DNA from: Paulownia fortunei
Taxonomy: Eukaryota; Streptophyta; Magnoliopsida; Lamiales; Paulowniaceae
Direction of reading: 5' to 3'
Length of the DNA: 64,000 bases
Assembly: GCA_019321725.1 (NCBI GenBank)
Contig: CM033110.1
Span: 21,569,278 to 21,633,277, forward strand
Both the position numbers and the translations under genes were made by a program. The notes under the pieces are model-generated. The model did not search any database. It was given only the letters and a program-made list of their open reading frames with translations, and was not told the DNA's origin. Positions 38,379 through 52,300 of this stretch are shown piece after piece (position 1 is the stretch's first letter; every line of letters begins with the position of its first letter).

Positions 38379-39746
38379 TTATATATATATATGTCTCATA
38401 AGATGTTTAAGAATATAAAAAAAGAGAGAGGGCTAATAAAGAATTGAAAACACACGCACGCAAGCTTGAATACAGAGTGCGAGATCAAATTGAGTTGCAA
38501 AAGACCTGGCTTGTAATCTACGGTGTCTTCAAGTAAAAGAGATTCTCTTCATCATCAACGACCCCACTGAAAAAGTAGCAGCGTCCGGGACACAACAAAG
38601 CTTAGAAAAGCACGAACAAGATCGAAAGGTGTAGTGACAGCCCCATTTCACTTTGCGTGCCTGTCTCTCTTTGATCACTCTCAGTTTGTTATTTGTGGGT
38701 GTGCCTAGTGTGTTAGAGAGAAAAAAGATTTTCGCAGAGCCAAAGACATGATAATATCTTTCAGACCCACAAAAAGTAATAATTAAAATCAAGAAAGCGC
38801 ACAAGCAAAGCTACAAAAAACACAGCCATAACATCAAAGTTCAAAGTTTGTTAGGAGTATTTTTTTAAACCTTGATTACTCGTATTATGTTCTTTGTCTG
38901 CTCAAGATTTATTTAATCATCATACTAATAAAGTGCTTGTTATAGTGCTTTCCTAACTTCCCCTGATGCTTGACATCTAAGCTCTTCAATCATTTTCAGT
39001 GGCTAATAATCTAAAAAGAGAGGGGGCTTGCGGAGAACCCTCTGAGGTTTCTCAGTTAATTGGTGAGTTTTTGTTGTTTTCTGGGTTTCAAGATCATTCC
39101 TTGAAAATGGGTATTTAAAAATTCCATCTTTATGCTTCTTTGTGATCTCCCGGAGCTTTAATTTAAAGGGTTGTTGTTCTTTTTCATTTTAGGGCGGGTA
39201 GATATTTGTCCTATTTAGTTGCTTTTAAGAGTGAAAGAAATGTGCAATTTGAGCAAACGTGGTTCGTTTTTGTGCATCCGTTGTGGAAATTGTGGTTTCA
39301 CCTTTAGAGAGTATGGTTTTCCAGTGTCTGGTTTGCTGCATTCTTTTGTACTGGAAATTGCATTATTGAAATTGTTCATAGAGAATGAGTAGATTGTGGA
39401 GTAGTTATTTATAGGTCCTTTTAGAGTTTAGTTTCTTGCACTTTCGAAGAATTTGGTGAAACACAAGAGTTTTTGCTGCAATTGAGAATTACTGTTGCTT
39501 CGTGTGTTCTCTTGCTCATATCTTCAAAATCATTTTGGCAAACGGGGGGTTCTTTCATGAGGAAAGAATTTATATTCAAATTTAGACCTTTCTGTTCTTC
39601 ATCCTTTACAGCTTACAGAATACTATAAGACAGTTTTTGTTCGAATCGCAGTTGAAACATAATTTCAAATTTTTTGACCTCCTCGTTTTCATTGTATATG
39701 TAAATGCCATGTATTGACGTAATTTGGGTTTGAAGTCTTCTTGAAT
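38379..39746 (+). promoter_or_regulatory. Promoter and leader, with leader intron, of the BTB/POZ gene
   Basis: A TATATATATATATA tract at about 38379-38392 could serve as the TATA box. A consensus donor (TTG then GTGAGT) at 39063 and a pyrimidine-rich acceptor (TTCATCCTTTACAG, ending 39611) outline a leader intron of about 550 bp, followed by about 135 nt of leader before the ATG. This is inferred from motifs; leader introns are common in this class of gene. Confidence 0.4.
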
Positions 39747-42018
39747 ATGGCTGAAATTAGACTTAGAAAAGTAGAGCAGGGTCAAACCAAAATCAGAACT
39801 GTTCCAATTGCTGTGACCCCAGAAGGATTTTGGTGTTGTCCCTCTCCCGTTGTGTTTCAAAAGACACTCAAGACACAAAATCCTCCAAACAAGCCCAAAT
39901 CATCTCCTACTACCCAAAGTACTTCAGTTCAGAAAAAGCAAACCTCAGTAACAGAGAAAAAGCTGGGGACTTCGTCATCAGAGACAGGTATTGTTACCGA
40001 TGAGCAAAGAACTCATAGTTCCGATGCAACTGTTCTCAATTCGTCATTGATGAATGGAGAGACACCTCAGCCAAAGCTTGAAAACGTGCCTGGGAAGGTA
40101 AGAATTGAGTTTGGCGAACCTGGGACCAGTGATCTGAAGGTAATCTTGCTCGGAAAGCAGGGAGTTGCTGTGAAATTGAGTGTTCACAGGAGCATACTTG
40201 TGAAAAATAGCAGTTTCTTTGCCAACAAAATATTAGAACAGCAGCCTCTTTTCCCGTTTCTTGAAATTAACGACTGCAAGGACGTAGAGATATATGTTGA
40301 CACTATTGGACTGATGTACTACAAAGAACTCAAGCAATGGTTAATCAAGCAAAGCGTTTCACGTGTGCTACGTATTCTCAAGGTAACCTCTTGTGTTTTC
40401 TCTTCTATCTTTTCAGTGGAATATTGGTTGCCCTTGATGTTCTTGTGATAGTTTATATTTGAATTTTTTTTATCTAGAAGTCAGTTGTTTTTCATGATAC
40501 TGCTGGAGGGTTTTACTTTCGGAAATGTAGGATGATCCTTCAGACAAACAACAACATTTTGTTTAGGGTGCTTACAATAATGTACAATACTAGTTTGAGA
40601 CCAACTTTGACTTAGTTCAAGTAGGCATACCAAGATTTTATTCCGACAATTTCTAGGTTTGCCTTAGTTTAAACTAAATAAATCATGAAGTTGGCATGTC
40701 TAAATCATTAAGAAAATTACTTCCCTTGTTTTTCATCATACTTTAAGAAAATGCAGCATTGCCTGGATGAAATCTTCCATTAAATATACTCGCTAAAATA
40801 TACTCTTTGATTTTAGTTGATAATAATTTTGGGCAATGATGATATCTAATATTATATTAAGTCACATATCTTAGGGCCATTTCTGTCAGAGATTATAACT
40901 TGTGTTCTTCTTTGATTTTAATATATCTTTTTGCTGAGGCAATGATTATACTTCAGACGCTTCTTCATATTAAACCATGCATTTTGGAGAAACTTCTGTA
41001 TGAAATTTTTAATAACATGTTTGAAATTTTGATGAAAACTTAGGTTGCTGAAAAACTTGGCTTTACAACATGCATCCAATCGTGCTTGGAGTACTTGGAA
41101 GCAGTCCCTTGGGTTGGGGAAGAGGAAGAAGAGAAAGTGGTTTCTTCAGTCTTGCGTCTCAAAGATGAGAGCATTGGAGTCCAACCAGTACTAAAACGAG
41201 TGTCTTCTGAGATTTCGAAACCACCTAAGGACACCCTTTCTCTCATATTGGAGCTAGTGCTCAAGAGCAATGAGGAAAGAGGTAGACGTGACATGAAATC
41301 CATCGTACTGAAACTCCTTGGGGAAAGTAGCAGTCCTCCTAGCTCTTCAGGCTCATCAGACTTGTGCAATGAAACAATTTACGGATCATGCAGAAGCTCC
41401 CTAGATTCCTTATTGTCTCTGTTCAGACAAGCTGCTGAACCTGATTTTGATGATAAACCTATACATAAAAGAGAACGAGTGATGAAGTTGATGGCTCTGG
41501 AGGCTGATAATCTCTTATGGTTATTTGATATTTTAGCTGACAGGCAAGCAGCAGATGAATTCGCCATAATTTGGGCTAGTCAGCAAGTTTTGGCTTCACT
41601 TCACATGAAACTTCCTATTGTGTTTCGCCACCATGCTAGCACAATTACCGCAAGGCTGTTTGTTGGAATAGGAAGAGGGGAGCTTCTTCCATCCAAGGAT
41701 ACCCGTCATTTATTGATACAAACCTGGCTACAGGCATTGACTAATGACTATAGCTGGCTACAACATGGCTGCAGATCATTTGACCGGAAGGTTGTCGAGG
41801 AAGGAATAGGTAAGACAATCCTCACGCTGCCTTTAGACGACCAGCAGAGTATTTTGCTTTCTTGGTTAGGAAGTTTTCTGAAGACTGGTGATAACTGCCC
41901 AAATCTTCAGAGAGCTTTTGAGGTCTGGTGGAGGAGAGCTTTCATTAGACCATATGTAGAACCTGCAATTCTCCAGCAGCCAGATAGCCTAATGACATCA
42001 AAGCTGGAAGATCAATAG
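39747..42018 (+). CDS. BTB/POZ domain-containing protein, plant-specific family
   Basis: Two coding exons, 39747-40382 and 41044-42018, joined at LRILK/VAEKLGF in phase 0, encode 536 residues with an intact frame. The start MAEIRLRKVEQGQTKIR is the first ATG. Residues about 30-110 are a Ser/Thr/Lys-rich low-complexity stretch after GFWCCPSP. The BTB/POZ fold covers about 118-235 (VRIEFGEPGTSDLKV, LSVHRSILVKNSSFF, CLEYLEAVPWVGEEEEEK). A long helical region to the C-terminus includes LLWLFDILADRQAAD, NDYSWLQHGCRSFD and QQSILLSWLGSFLK. The architecture matches the plant group that includes At1g63850-like proteins; from memory I cannot say which paralogue it is. BTB proteins of this kind may act as CUL3 adaptors, but no substrate is known. 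The last 20 residues are not conserved-looking. Confidence 0.88.
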
Positions 42019-45000
42019 CATTGCATGTTTGCTGTGTGGGACTACTGAAGACATCTGAAACGCTAGTCCACTCGAACCGATTGAACTTCAAAGAGGAACT
42101 TGGAGCTTGTGGAATGTAAGGAGAAGCAAACAGATTCGTGATCCTGATGGTAAAAATAGAAGCTAGAAATCTACTTGAGGTCTAACAGAAACAGTGCGCC
42201 GCTTAATTAGACCATAAGATGCATTTTATCAACTTTCCTTTGGATTGGCCCCGTGAGATGCATGTTATAAGCTTTCGTGTGGATTAGTTATTTTCTCATT
42301 GCATTTGGAGTTCATAAAAGGTTTGACAGTTCGAGTTCCAATTTTTGTGCATTTACTTAATATTTAGTCCAATACAGAGAATATGTCATAACGAAAATGA
42401 GATGCTATTCCTCCTTTCTGGACAGTTGCATGATTTTGTCAATGGCAGGTGAAAATGCTATCTGTATCTCTTTCCACTTTTTCCATTCTGTTTTCTCCCA
42501 TTTAATACTTTTGATCGTTCTCGCTTCCATGCTACGCTCATTCTGCAACTTGTTCGTCGTAGTATCTTTTATGCTCTGTTTACTTGCAATGGGCTACTGC
42601 CTCTAGACGAAGCTGACTACCAGCAGAGGCCCGCAAACAGTCCTGATTCTGTTGTGCTTGATGCTTTCCAAGTTGCAGGAACTCAAGATATGCTGACTTG
42701 CTTCTATGGCTTTATTTTGGTCTGCAGTATTTTTAGCTCATTTTCTTCTTTCAATTCTAGTTTACTATGATTAGATTTTGCCGAAGCGTGGATGAATCTC
42801 TTTTGTCACCATAGATTCTGTCCTATGCTTATGCAAAAATGAGATAATTGGTGTTTCCTCTTCCATGCATACTACCATAGCAGCCTGCCTAATGTTGCTA
42901 CTGCAATGCGGTAAAGACCTTAAAATCTAATTTTATAATTTTTTTTTCTGGAAACTGTATGTAGAGTCAAGCTTAATAGCTATGAGTGAGTTGGTGTATT
43001 GATAGACCTGCGAGACAGTAGCCAATCAATTCATCTAATGGACGAACCGGTCGGGATCACCTGAGAGTTTTTTGTTCTTGAAAGTGTAATTTCTTCATTT
43101 ATTATTTGAAATTTGAAAATTTAGATTTAATAATTGATGTGTATTCGACTGCTTTTTTTTTTTTTAAATAAAAAAAAATTATACATGCCCAATTCAAGAG
43201 TGCTTTGACCTCTTTTTTTTTTGGTGGCCTATTTTCTAATTTAACAAATTAGCCCTCATTAATTAACTCATTACGAACCTCCAAATAAATGTCTGGAAAT
43301 ACTATAACGTAAGCCAAAAAAATAAAAACTAGAAAAAAATAGAATATTAAAATACTTCTCCTATTCCATTATTGTATTCCTTACAGGAAATAGTGTAAAA
43401 AATTATCAAAATTCATGATTGTAACGAATAATTAATTATTCACACTATAATGGTGTCATTGCAACTAATATTAACAAATGTGACATAACATTCCTTTCAT
43501 TTATATTTTTCAGCATAAAAAAAAAATTGTTGAAAACTTATTCGTGAGGAAATTATTTAAATTACATTATCATAATTATTATTTTCTTAATTGAAGTGAT
43601 GTATATTTCACTATGGAAAATCTTTCATTTCATTATTAAATAAGATACTCCATACTACATTTTCAACTCACAATTGTTTAAACTAAGACTAGAACTATCT
43701 CTCTCTAAGAAAAGCCATTACATTCGCAAACCCCCAAAATTAAATATTTGGATAAACAAAAGATCGGGCAAAAATGTAAAGAGGATGATTATGTGCTCTT
43801 TTTAATAATACATAGGATAACATGCCCCTTTTCAAATAAAAAATAAATAAAGGAGGTAAAATGCATTTACCAATTATATACTAATGCCAGAGTGCATGTG
43901 ACTATCTCCTAGTCTCCTACATCACACACGCAGTTGTCTCAAGGGTATATTTTGATTATCTTCTGCAGGAATTCAAACTGTTTCAAGAAAAGAGGTTTCT
44001 GTTCTTGCTTTTTTACGCCAATTTTTTTAATCCAAAACTTGGTATAAATTAAATAGGAATTAATTTTTGTTAGTCTAGAATTGCATTAATCTATCCAGAT
44101 TAATGCAGATAAAATAGACCAATCAGGTCAACTCATACCTATATTCAGATTTGATCTATATAGAACATGATTGAGGTAGGATTTGTACTAGATTTTACCA
44201 CTTCTCCTTTTTCTTCTCGTTAATGTTGTAGTAAGGGAAGGACAATTGAGTAAATGTAAATTCCCATGTAGCCTGCCTAACAACTTATTGGATTCATGAT
44301 CCACCTCTTAAATATTCTGGGGATATTGCTGAAGAAACTGGGTTGTTATCTGTCAGATGATGATGGTCCTTGTATTTTGTGTTCAATAAAAGGCCTCTCT
44401 TTCTGAAATTCCCATCTTCAGAGCTTTTAATTTCCTTGTCTGGATGATGCTAATGTGGTCCTCTTTTTGCCTTAATTGGCCGACTTAATTGTAGTAGGAC
44501 TCGAAATTATTGTTTTTCCAAAATGGGATTTTGATCTGAAGAATTTCTGCATTTCAATACAGTTTGATATTCAAGATTTCACTAATATATCTTGTAGAAA
44601 TGAAGCATAACCCGAATGATCTGATTGCTTCATTCCATGTAAAATAGTGAAACATTCCCAAAATTTTTACCTGCCTAACACAGAAACTGAGGGGTCTGGC
44701 CCAATGGACTTTAAATTGTGGCCCAAAGACCATCATCTGTCATGTCTTTCCAACCCAAAAGGGCCCCGCATTTTCGGCCTGTATCTAATTCATCAAGGGC
44801 CCACTTTGTCTTTCGAAAAACTAGTATGCTATTATTACGGAAAGCATACTTAATTTTGGTCACAATCTTGACATTTGTGGAGGCTCAATCAATTCTAATA
44901 AATAGGTAATTATAATGTGAGCTAACAAGACAAGAAGACTATTCTCAAGTGTTGGGAATCCCTAGGCTGGTCCAAGTGTTATGGTCCATGGTCAGAACAA

Positions 45001-48000
45001 AAGCCTTGCCGCCCACCAGAAATGAACAATTTATGTCACACATTTAATACAACCTTTCACAATTCACATTGATCACGAATATATGATTAGGTTATTTTCC
45101 TCTTTCCCCCAACTCGTGTCCCAGCTGAAGATATTACCCTTAAATTATCACTGAATTCCACCTTCGAAGACAAGATTGCCGTTACGAACGATTGAAAAAA
45201 GTAATTTTTCAGGGTATAAGCTCAAATTGACCCAAAATTAGTAGGACTTGCAATTTCGTTTGTACTTCTACCTAATATAATTGGAGCTTGAATTCATTTT
45301 AGGGATTGGGCTCTCATATACATTGTTATATAAAAAAAAGGATAAGGTAAATAACCTAGGTCTAAAGCATCAAGAACTTATCTAGTTCTTAACTTACTTA
45401 GTCTAGAACGAATTATTGAGTTTAGTTTCCATTAAAAACTAAAAAAATTGCACCATTTATAGGCTAGCTAAAAGAGTAACACACACCATTTCATGTAAAA
45501 TTTAATGATATGTTAAGAATTATTATGTTTCATGTTGTGTCTGAGCATTTTCCTATCATAAGAAAAATGGGTAGCATGAAATTTGTCATCCAGAGGATTT
45601 TTTTAGCCAAAAAAAAAAAAAAAAAACACAAATTGTCTCAGACATAATGACCTACTGCAGCTATCCATATTAAATTTTGGCAGAACCTGATAATAACAGC
45701 AATATCACAATAGCTTTGTCAGGTAGAATTGTTGTTGGCCACAACATTTCTAAGTTAAAAAGCAACAAATCTGGTAGAGGGTAATTGTTGCTTTGCATAT
45801 AGTTTTTCTAAATGTTAAGGAACTGTCATGTGGAATGATCAATTGTAGGAGAAACAAATGAAAAAAAAAAAAAAAACAGATTTTGTAAGCAAATGTAGAT
45901 ACGAAATTGACTTGACATTGTATAAAGCAGTTTCCCCTTCGTTTTCCCCACCCAAAAAACAAAATAACAAGAAACTCTGATTTGATGTATCTTTTCATGC
46001 ACAATTGCTTAATATTATTGCAAATAATTAAATGGAGTTGAAAAAGGCGTACAAAATTTATTTCACCAGCTGCATGCATTAAAATTTTAATGAGTAATTT
46101 TAATCATGATTTGGGCTATGATTAGGAACTTTCGGTTCTATGTTAATGCATATTACATATTTAATTCGCAAACGAACCCTAAATAATATTATATGTTTCA
46201 AAAGTGTATATTTATCAAACTTAAATTTGTCTCTAACAGGGTTCCTCTATATAAGGGTGGCATTCTACAATTTGTGTACTATTCATCTTCTTTTATTTCA
46301 CAATTCATTTTTTAAAACCTATTTTCTTCATTTTCTTTTATCAATTATTTAAAGGCTCAATTGTGATAGCTTAAAATAATATTCTCTCTCAACTCTCTTA
46401 TAAATGATAATATGATATTCTTCTATGATTAACAATTTCAAATATATTGCTTAGTACCTTCAATAATTGAGCTTGTAAAAAGACCAAAGTTTGTCTTCAT
46501 TAATTATACATAAGGGTAGACCCATAATATTATTATTGTTTATCAGGTGCTTAGATAATGAACAAGTATCCTACTTTTTATTATATACACATTCAATGTA
46601 TTGTTCATAAGTTATACTATGTCAAAAATTAGAACCTCCCACTAACACTTCATTAAATAGAAGCTAAATATTATTTCTCGTGAGATGATAATCTTATCTA
46701 CATATAATCAAATAAATAAATAAATCCCACATGTAACTAAATAGAAGCTAATAAGAATTAGTAATCATATAATATTAGATTTGGGAGGGGATTATATGAT
46801 AGAAATAGCAAAGAACTTAAATGGTAACAAGGCTTAAAGTTTATAACTTGAAACTTTGTATTTCTATTCTACAATCTCAACTTATTGGATTAGTGATCAA
46901 GATAGTCTGGCAGTACTATCTCTTGGCTGTGTGGAATAAATTATAGTGATGAAAGAATTGAATGTAGCAACAGATGAAAGAATGGTACGTATACATGTCG
47001 ATATGCCTGAAATACTTTATAGATTTAATAGCTTCAAGCCATTTGTGAACGCCAACTGTGTGCATATCAAAATGACAGTCATTTATTGCTAAAGGGCAAT
47101 TATGAATTCATAGATAATCTATGACAAAAAATAATGAATTCAGAGGTAATCTACGACTAAAATAATTTCACTACATCTACGTCATAAGTACAAAAGGGCG
47201 AGTTCTTAATGCTTCATTTTTTGTCTTTGACTCTTGAAATCAGCCAATATGAGATTTAATTCAAATCGCGAATGTAGAGACTCTAACACTCTTTGGTTAC
47301 AGTATTAGGTTAAACTCTTAATTATCAGAAATTTATGTATTTGTGTGGAGTATAATATTAATTTCTTTTTTGGATTTTTTGTGGACCTTTTTAAATGATT
47401 TTTTGTTCATGGTATGTAGTTAATTAATCACTGACATTCCAATTTAATCATATACTTTTTTTTCACAAAAATAAATTATATCATTTATTATGTCAAGATT
47501 ACAAAGGCTCATTAAGAACAACGAGTGGTTCCAAATCAAAGCTCAAAAACTCATTAAATGCAATCAATGAATTTAAATCAAACATGTCACACACAAATGT
47601 GGGATTCAAATCCGAATTTTTTTAATTATAGAATCTCAGGTTTTACATTTAAATAAAACCTCATTAGCTAAATTTGATAATGTTAGTGATTGTTTTACTA
47701 AAAGATAATTTTCTGAAATAAGGTATAGTACTATAATCCGCAGTTTTGAAACAATTTAAATAGACCATCTCTCTCTAATAATCTGAGATGCTAACTTTAT
47801 TTTCATTGAAATGGTAATACAAGGATTGCAGGCTTTGAGTACAGATACTACTAGAGGGGATATATAAAGGTGCAAAAATTTTAACTATACAATTACAATA
47901 AAACCTCGTAAACCTTGCTAACATTAGTTTCTACGTTCTCATTATGTGTTTGTCTAGGGGGAGAGATAGAGAGAAAAAACAAAAAAGAAAAGAAAAAATA

Positions 48001-48096
48001 AAACAAAATAAAACTAATTTCAACCATTGCTGAGACAAAACTATAAAACGTGACAAGGTTTAATTTCTTATTTAAGCACCGGTATAATTTAATTAA
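42019..48096. other. Intergenic region between the BTB and BLH2 genes
   Basis: The first 350-600 bases probably contain the BTB 3' untranslated region. After that come AT-rich DNA, poly-A/T tracts (43150-43175, 45610-45626, 45859-45874) and no recognised gene over 5.5 kb. The stretch at 44690-44830, rich in GGCCC/GGGCC motifs, stands out but has no coding or structural assignment. The 3' end of the BLH2-like transcript lies near 48.0 kb. Confidence 0.55.
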
Positions 48097-49314
48097 TTAA
48101 CAGCCCCCAAAGTCTCTAACTGAGAAAGGACTCTTTTCCGGCAAATTTCCGGCGTGACGTAGCCCTAGAGTGAGTGAAACGTCGCCGGCGCTCGTCCCAA
48201 ACCTTATGAGTGTAGCTTCAATATCAGCATTTGTAGGTTGGTCGCGGCACGCGTCAGGCTCGTGCATGGCTGGAAAAGAATGCGCCGCCGAGGAAGAGGT
48301 GGCGGGAGGAGCGGCCGAGGCAGGCAGGGAAACATTGCTGTTGGGATGCTGCTGCGGCTTGGCTTGGTTATCCGAGAAGCATTGCCTATTAATTGCGATG
48401 AATGAAGGGTCGTTTTCGGGGGCATTGATTTCGGATCTTTTGCCTGGCGGAGGAGTAATTGTGCTGGCAGCGGTGGCGGAGGTGGTGGTGGCAGCAGCAG
48501 CAGCAGATTTAGGCGTTGGAGTTTGTGCACTGCCGCTGCTTTGGTCCTGCTCATGTGCAGCCTCGTCTTTGGCTTCTTGTTGGTACATCTCTTCGACCAT
48601 GGGTTTCCACAAACGGACCCTGGCATTAATGAACCAGTTTGAAACCTGAAAAAACACACAAAAAACCAAACCCATTAAACATATGGAGTTAAGATTGTTC
48701 ACTCTTCAATAGGCAGATAGGTTTAAATGATGATTCACTACTGAAAATTTAATGATGTTACTATTTTCACCAGCTACATTCAGCAGAAATTTAATTAACT
48801 CAGAAAAAGACAAATGTGAACATGACCTGCTAGATAGGTAATTATCTAAGTAATAAAACCTACTTGTCATTTCCTTCTTTTCTATGATATAATCTACATA
48901 ATTTACACAGATTATGTTACATAATATCCCTTTATCCCTTTATCCCAAATCAATTGTTTCATTGCTATAATATGAAATTAACAAAAAATATGTTTCAGAT
49001 TTTGATAATTTTAATAACATTTTTAAATACTTTAAAAAGATAAAAGTTGTTCTTTATTACACCTATAAAGAATTAGTTAATTTCTGATGGAAGGAGTGTA
49101 TAATGAATAAACACAATAAAATGCAACATTAAATATGATCCCTAGATATCCCCAATTTTTACTATATAATATTTATTTTCTCGTTTTATTGTTTTGCATT
49201 TTTATGCTGATAAAATAAGTAGAGCAAGAAAAAGCTAGCTAGCATCTTGCCTTAAATCTACCGTTTTCAGTACAGATCTGCAGCTTCAATGGTTGAACCA
49301 TTAAATGTGTGGAC

Positions 49315-49391
<77 letters not shown>

Positions 49392-52300
49392 AAATCTGCA
49401 AACTTTCATGTCTCACTCTCCTGTACTTGACTCTGCTCTTACTATTGGCAGCGGTTTTCCCTCTGTTTCAGAATTTATGTCTTTGTGGAAAAGGATCCAA
49501 AGAAGCAATAAAAGGGGACCAAAACAATCGTCTTGGCTTTTCTTCAACAGAAAGAAGAAAAACCACAGAACAAAAACGCTATTCGCCCCAGCTTCTTCCA
49601 ATCCATTACTGTTGAGATTTTTACTGGGATCAGTACCACCCAACCAACCCCGATTAAAACATAAATGCTATACTACTATTTACAACGAACTGTGATGAAA
49701 AACCCGTTTTTCTCATACGATGAAAGAGAGAGAAAGAAACGCGATTACAGTAATGTGAAGACGAAGAATACCTGGTTTCTTGATAGACCAGTCTGTCGGG
49801 CCAACAGATGCTTATCTGCATCGCTTGGGTACCTGAGATAGAGACCAAAAAAGAAAAGGACATTAGATTCAGAGTCTTACCTAAATCAGATAAAGCGACG
49901 CCCAAGCTTTATGCATTGTGTCCGTAGATATATTGGACTTATACTACCTTTTCTTTTCCTTTTTTTTTTTTTTGCTTTCTTTCTGCATGGGCGTGGCAAT
50001 CTAAGAGAGATCGTAGAACAGTGGCAGCAATAGCTGCAGAAGACGCAGAAGTAAAGTGGACAGCTGCACGCCCTGCTTTTTTCTTTTTATAAACATATTT
50101 CTATGGTATTTTGTCTCACATAAAATGCTATTTTGAACAAAACATGATCAGTTAATATTTTAATTTACTTGGTATAATGAACTACATATTCTACTACCTT
50201 TTATATATTGACAGTAGTATTTAGTACAGTCTCATTGACTGCAAGAATTCTTGCAGTCAATGAGACCCTTTTGTGTATTTTATACTACTACTATCAAGGT
50301 TAGAATAGGTGGGGAGACATGCTAGAGTCTAGAGAGAGAAAGGAAGAGGCCCTAGCTAGGAAAGGACACTGTGAAATTGCAAGGAACACAGTAGCAGTAA
50401 TTATAATAACTATAGAGTACTTGTTCATAGGTACTTTTCCTTCTTGTAAAGCATAGATCAGCTGGAATCTAATGGGCTATTATATGATTATTAATGCCAG
50501 GAGAAATATTATGAGAAAGGGAATGAATATATGAAGAAATTACTACTTTTCCAGCTTTTCTAACTGAAGGGACAACATCAAACACTGCATGACAGTACCT
50601 TTAAACGATGACCACAAGGAGAAAAAAGAGAACAAAAAAGAAAAGAAAAGAAAAAGTTTGAACAGTATCAAGCATGAAAAAAAATTGTCTTATCATAGAA
50701 TTCTGCAATAATGATTTCTTTGGTGATTAAACTTCTTTTCTTGATCCCATAATAAAGATTCATTCAGTTTTTACTGCATACCAACTAGAGGAAGTGGGGA
50801 AGAAAAAGACTTAGAGAAAACGTACGGGTGCAGAAAATGCTCAAAAAGCCAAGCCCTCAAAATGTTGACAGAGCGTTCGGGCAATCCCCTTTGAGGTCTC
50901 CAGGCTTCTTGTTCCATCATTCCCATTTGATGAAATGCTCTTTGCTGCCTCAGGCTTTGCTCCAGAATTCTCAGCCTCGGCGTTTCGCCTTCGTCACGCC
51001 CGACGTGCCGGCGTCTTTTTCTCCCAACAGCTCGCAGCTGTGTTTTAACTGGGCCGCAATGGCGTCCTTCAGGCACCTGAAATGACGTGACATTGCCTTC
51101 TGCGCTAAAGAAGTGTAAGGCACTGCCGCCCCGAACCCCATCACCATGTCAAATGAATTCACCACCATTTGCATTTGCTCGCAGTAATGGTTGTACCTTC
51201 GATCCACCTGCATTTACATGCATTAATTGTTGCCAGGGTGCTGGAAAAGATTAATCGAGAAAAAGGGAACGTAATTTATCATCTGCTTATTCAACAATAT
51301 AAGATAGAGAAATGGTAAGACTGTGACTTTGGCCTACATTTTAAGAATAACAAGATTTTGGAAAGAGATTTCCTAATCCCATAAATGAGTGAGGTGATGA
51401 GGATTTTAATACTATTATTTTACTTATCAAGAATGGTCAAGAGTCGAAAAATAATTGTGTGAATCAGAGCCTTGTGCAGTGAAATGATTGTTGATGTGAA
51501 GGAAGAATATCCTTGTCTCGCTTATAATGCTCTCTTTTCCAATACATCCAACAAGATATGCTACTGATGTAGGACTATTTGAATATTGCTCAAATGTATT
51601 TTTGAAAAAAGAAAAATGGAAGAAAATTCAATTGTCAAGTCAACTGTGGTGCAAGAAAAAAAAAATGGAGTTTTCCAGGCGATGACCAAAAAAGAAAAGA
51701 AAAATCCCAAGGCTTGAAGCAGCAGCATTCTTACTGATTACAAATCTTAAAACGACTAACATTGATATTTCTTATGATAGTTCACTATCACCTTCCCAAA
51801 CAGATGGAAACCATTTTCCTGCAGGACGTGCAATTTGCACAGCGAGGGTGGTTACCCACTCGTGTTCTCTCACCAAATGAAAATCCTGTGTGCCCTAATT
51901 ATACCCCACTAATCTTATTAGTAATCAAAAATATTTTAGTAGGTACAAGTATAAAATTCAGTAATTTGAATTAAAAAATTGAATCCGTGGCAACCTGTTT
52001 CATTAGCCGGCAATAATATATTATCCTGGAAACTAGCCGGAATTTTCAGTCCGGTGGATTTCATAAACAATAGACTAATTAAGCAACAATGATTGGCTAA
52101 TGGCTCTATACTTTAGAGAGAGAAGTTGACACAGCGAGAGAGAGAGAGAGAGAGAATACATGCCTCGTCAAGCATAGATAATAGTTTGACCTTTCTTCTC
52201 TGATGCTCAAGCCTGTCAGCAGCTGATAAAGGCGGAATATCTTTCGAAGAAGAAGAAGAATTTCCACCACCGGCGCCGCCACCACTGGTGGCGCCGGCAC

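Noticed and set aside
42560..42720. Open plus-strand stretch (PLDEADYQQRPAN) after the BTB stop codon
   Set aside because: It follows two stop codons of the BTB frame, has no splice link that keeps frame with the gene, and matches nothing known; probably 3' untranslated sequence.
48170..48649. 159-codon plus-strand frame opposite BLH2 exon 4
   Set aside because: It is antisense to the Ala/Thr/Pro-rich C-terminal coding exon of BLH2; the sense frame is clearly the real one.
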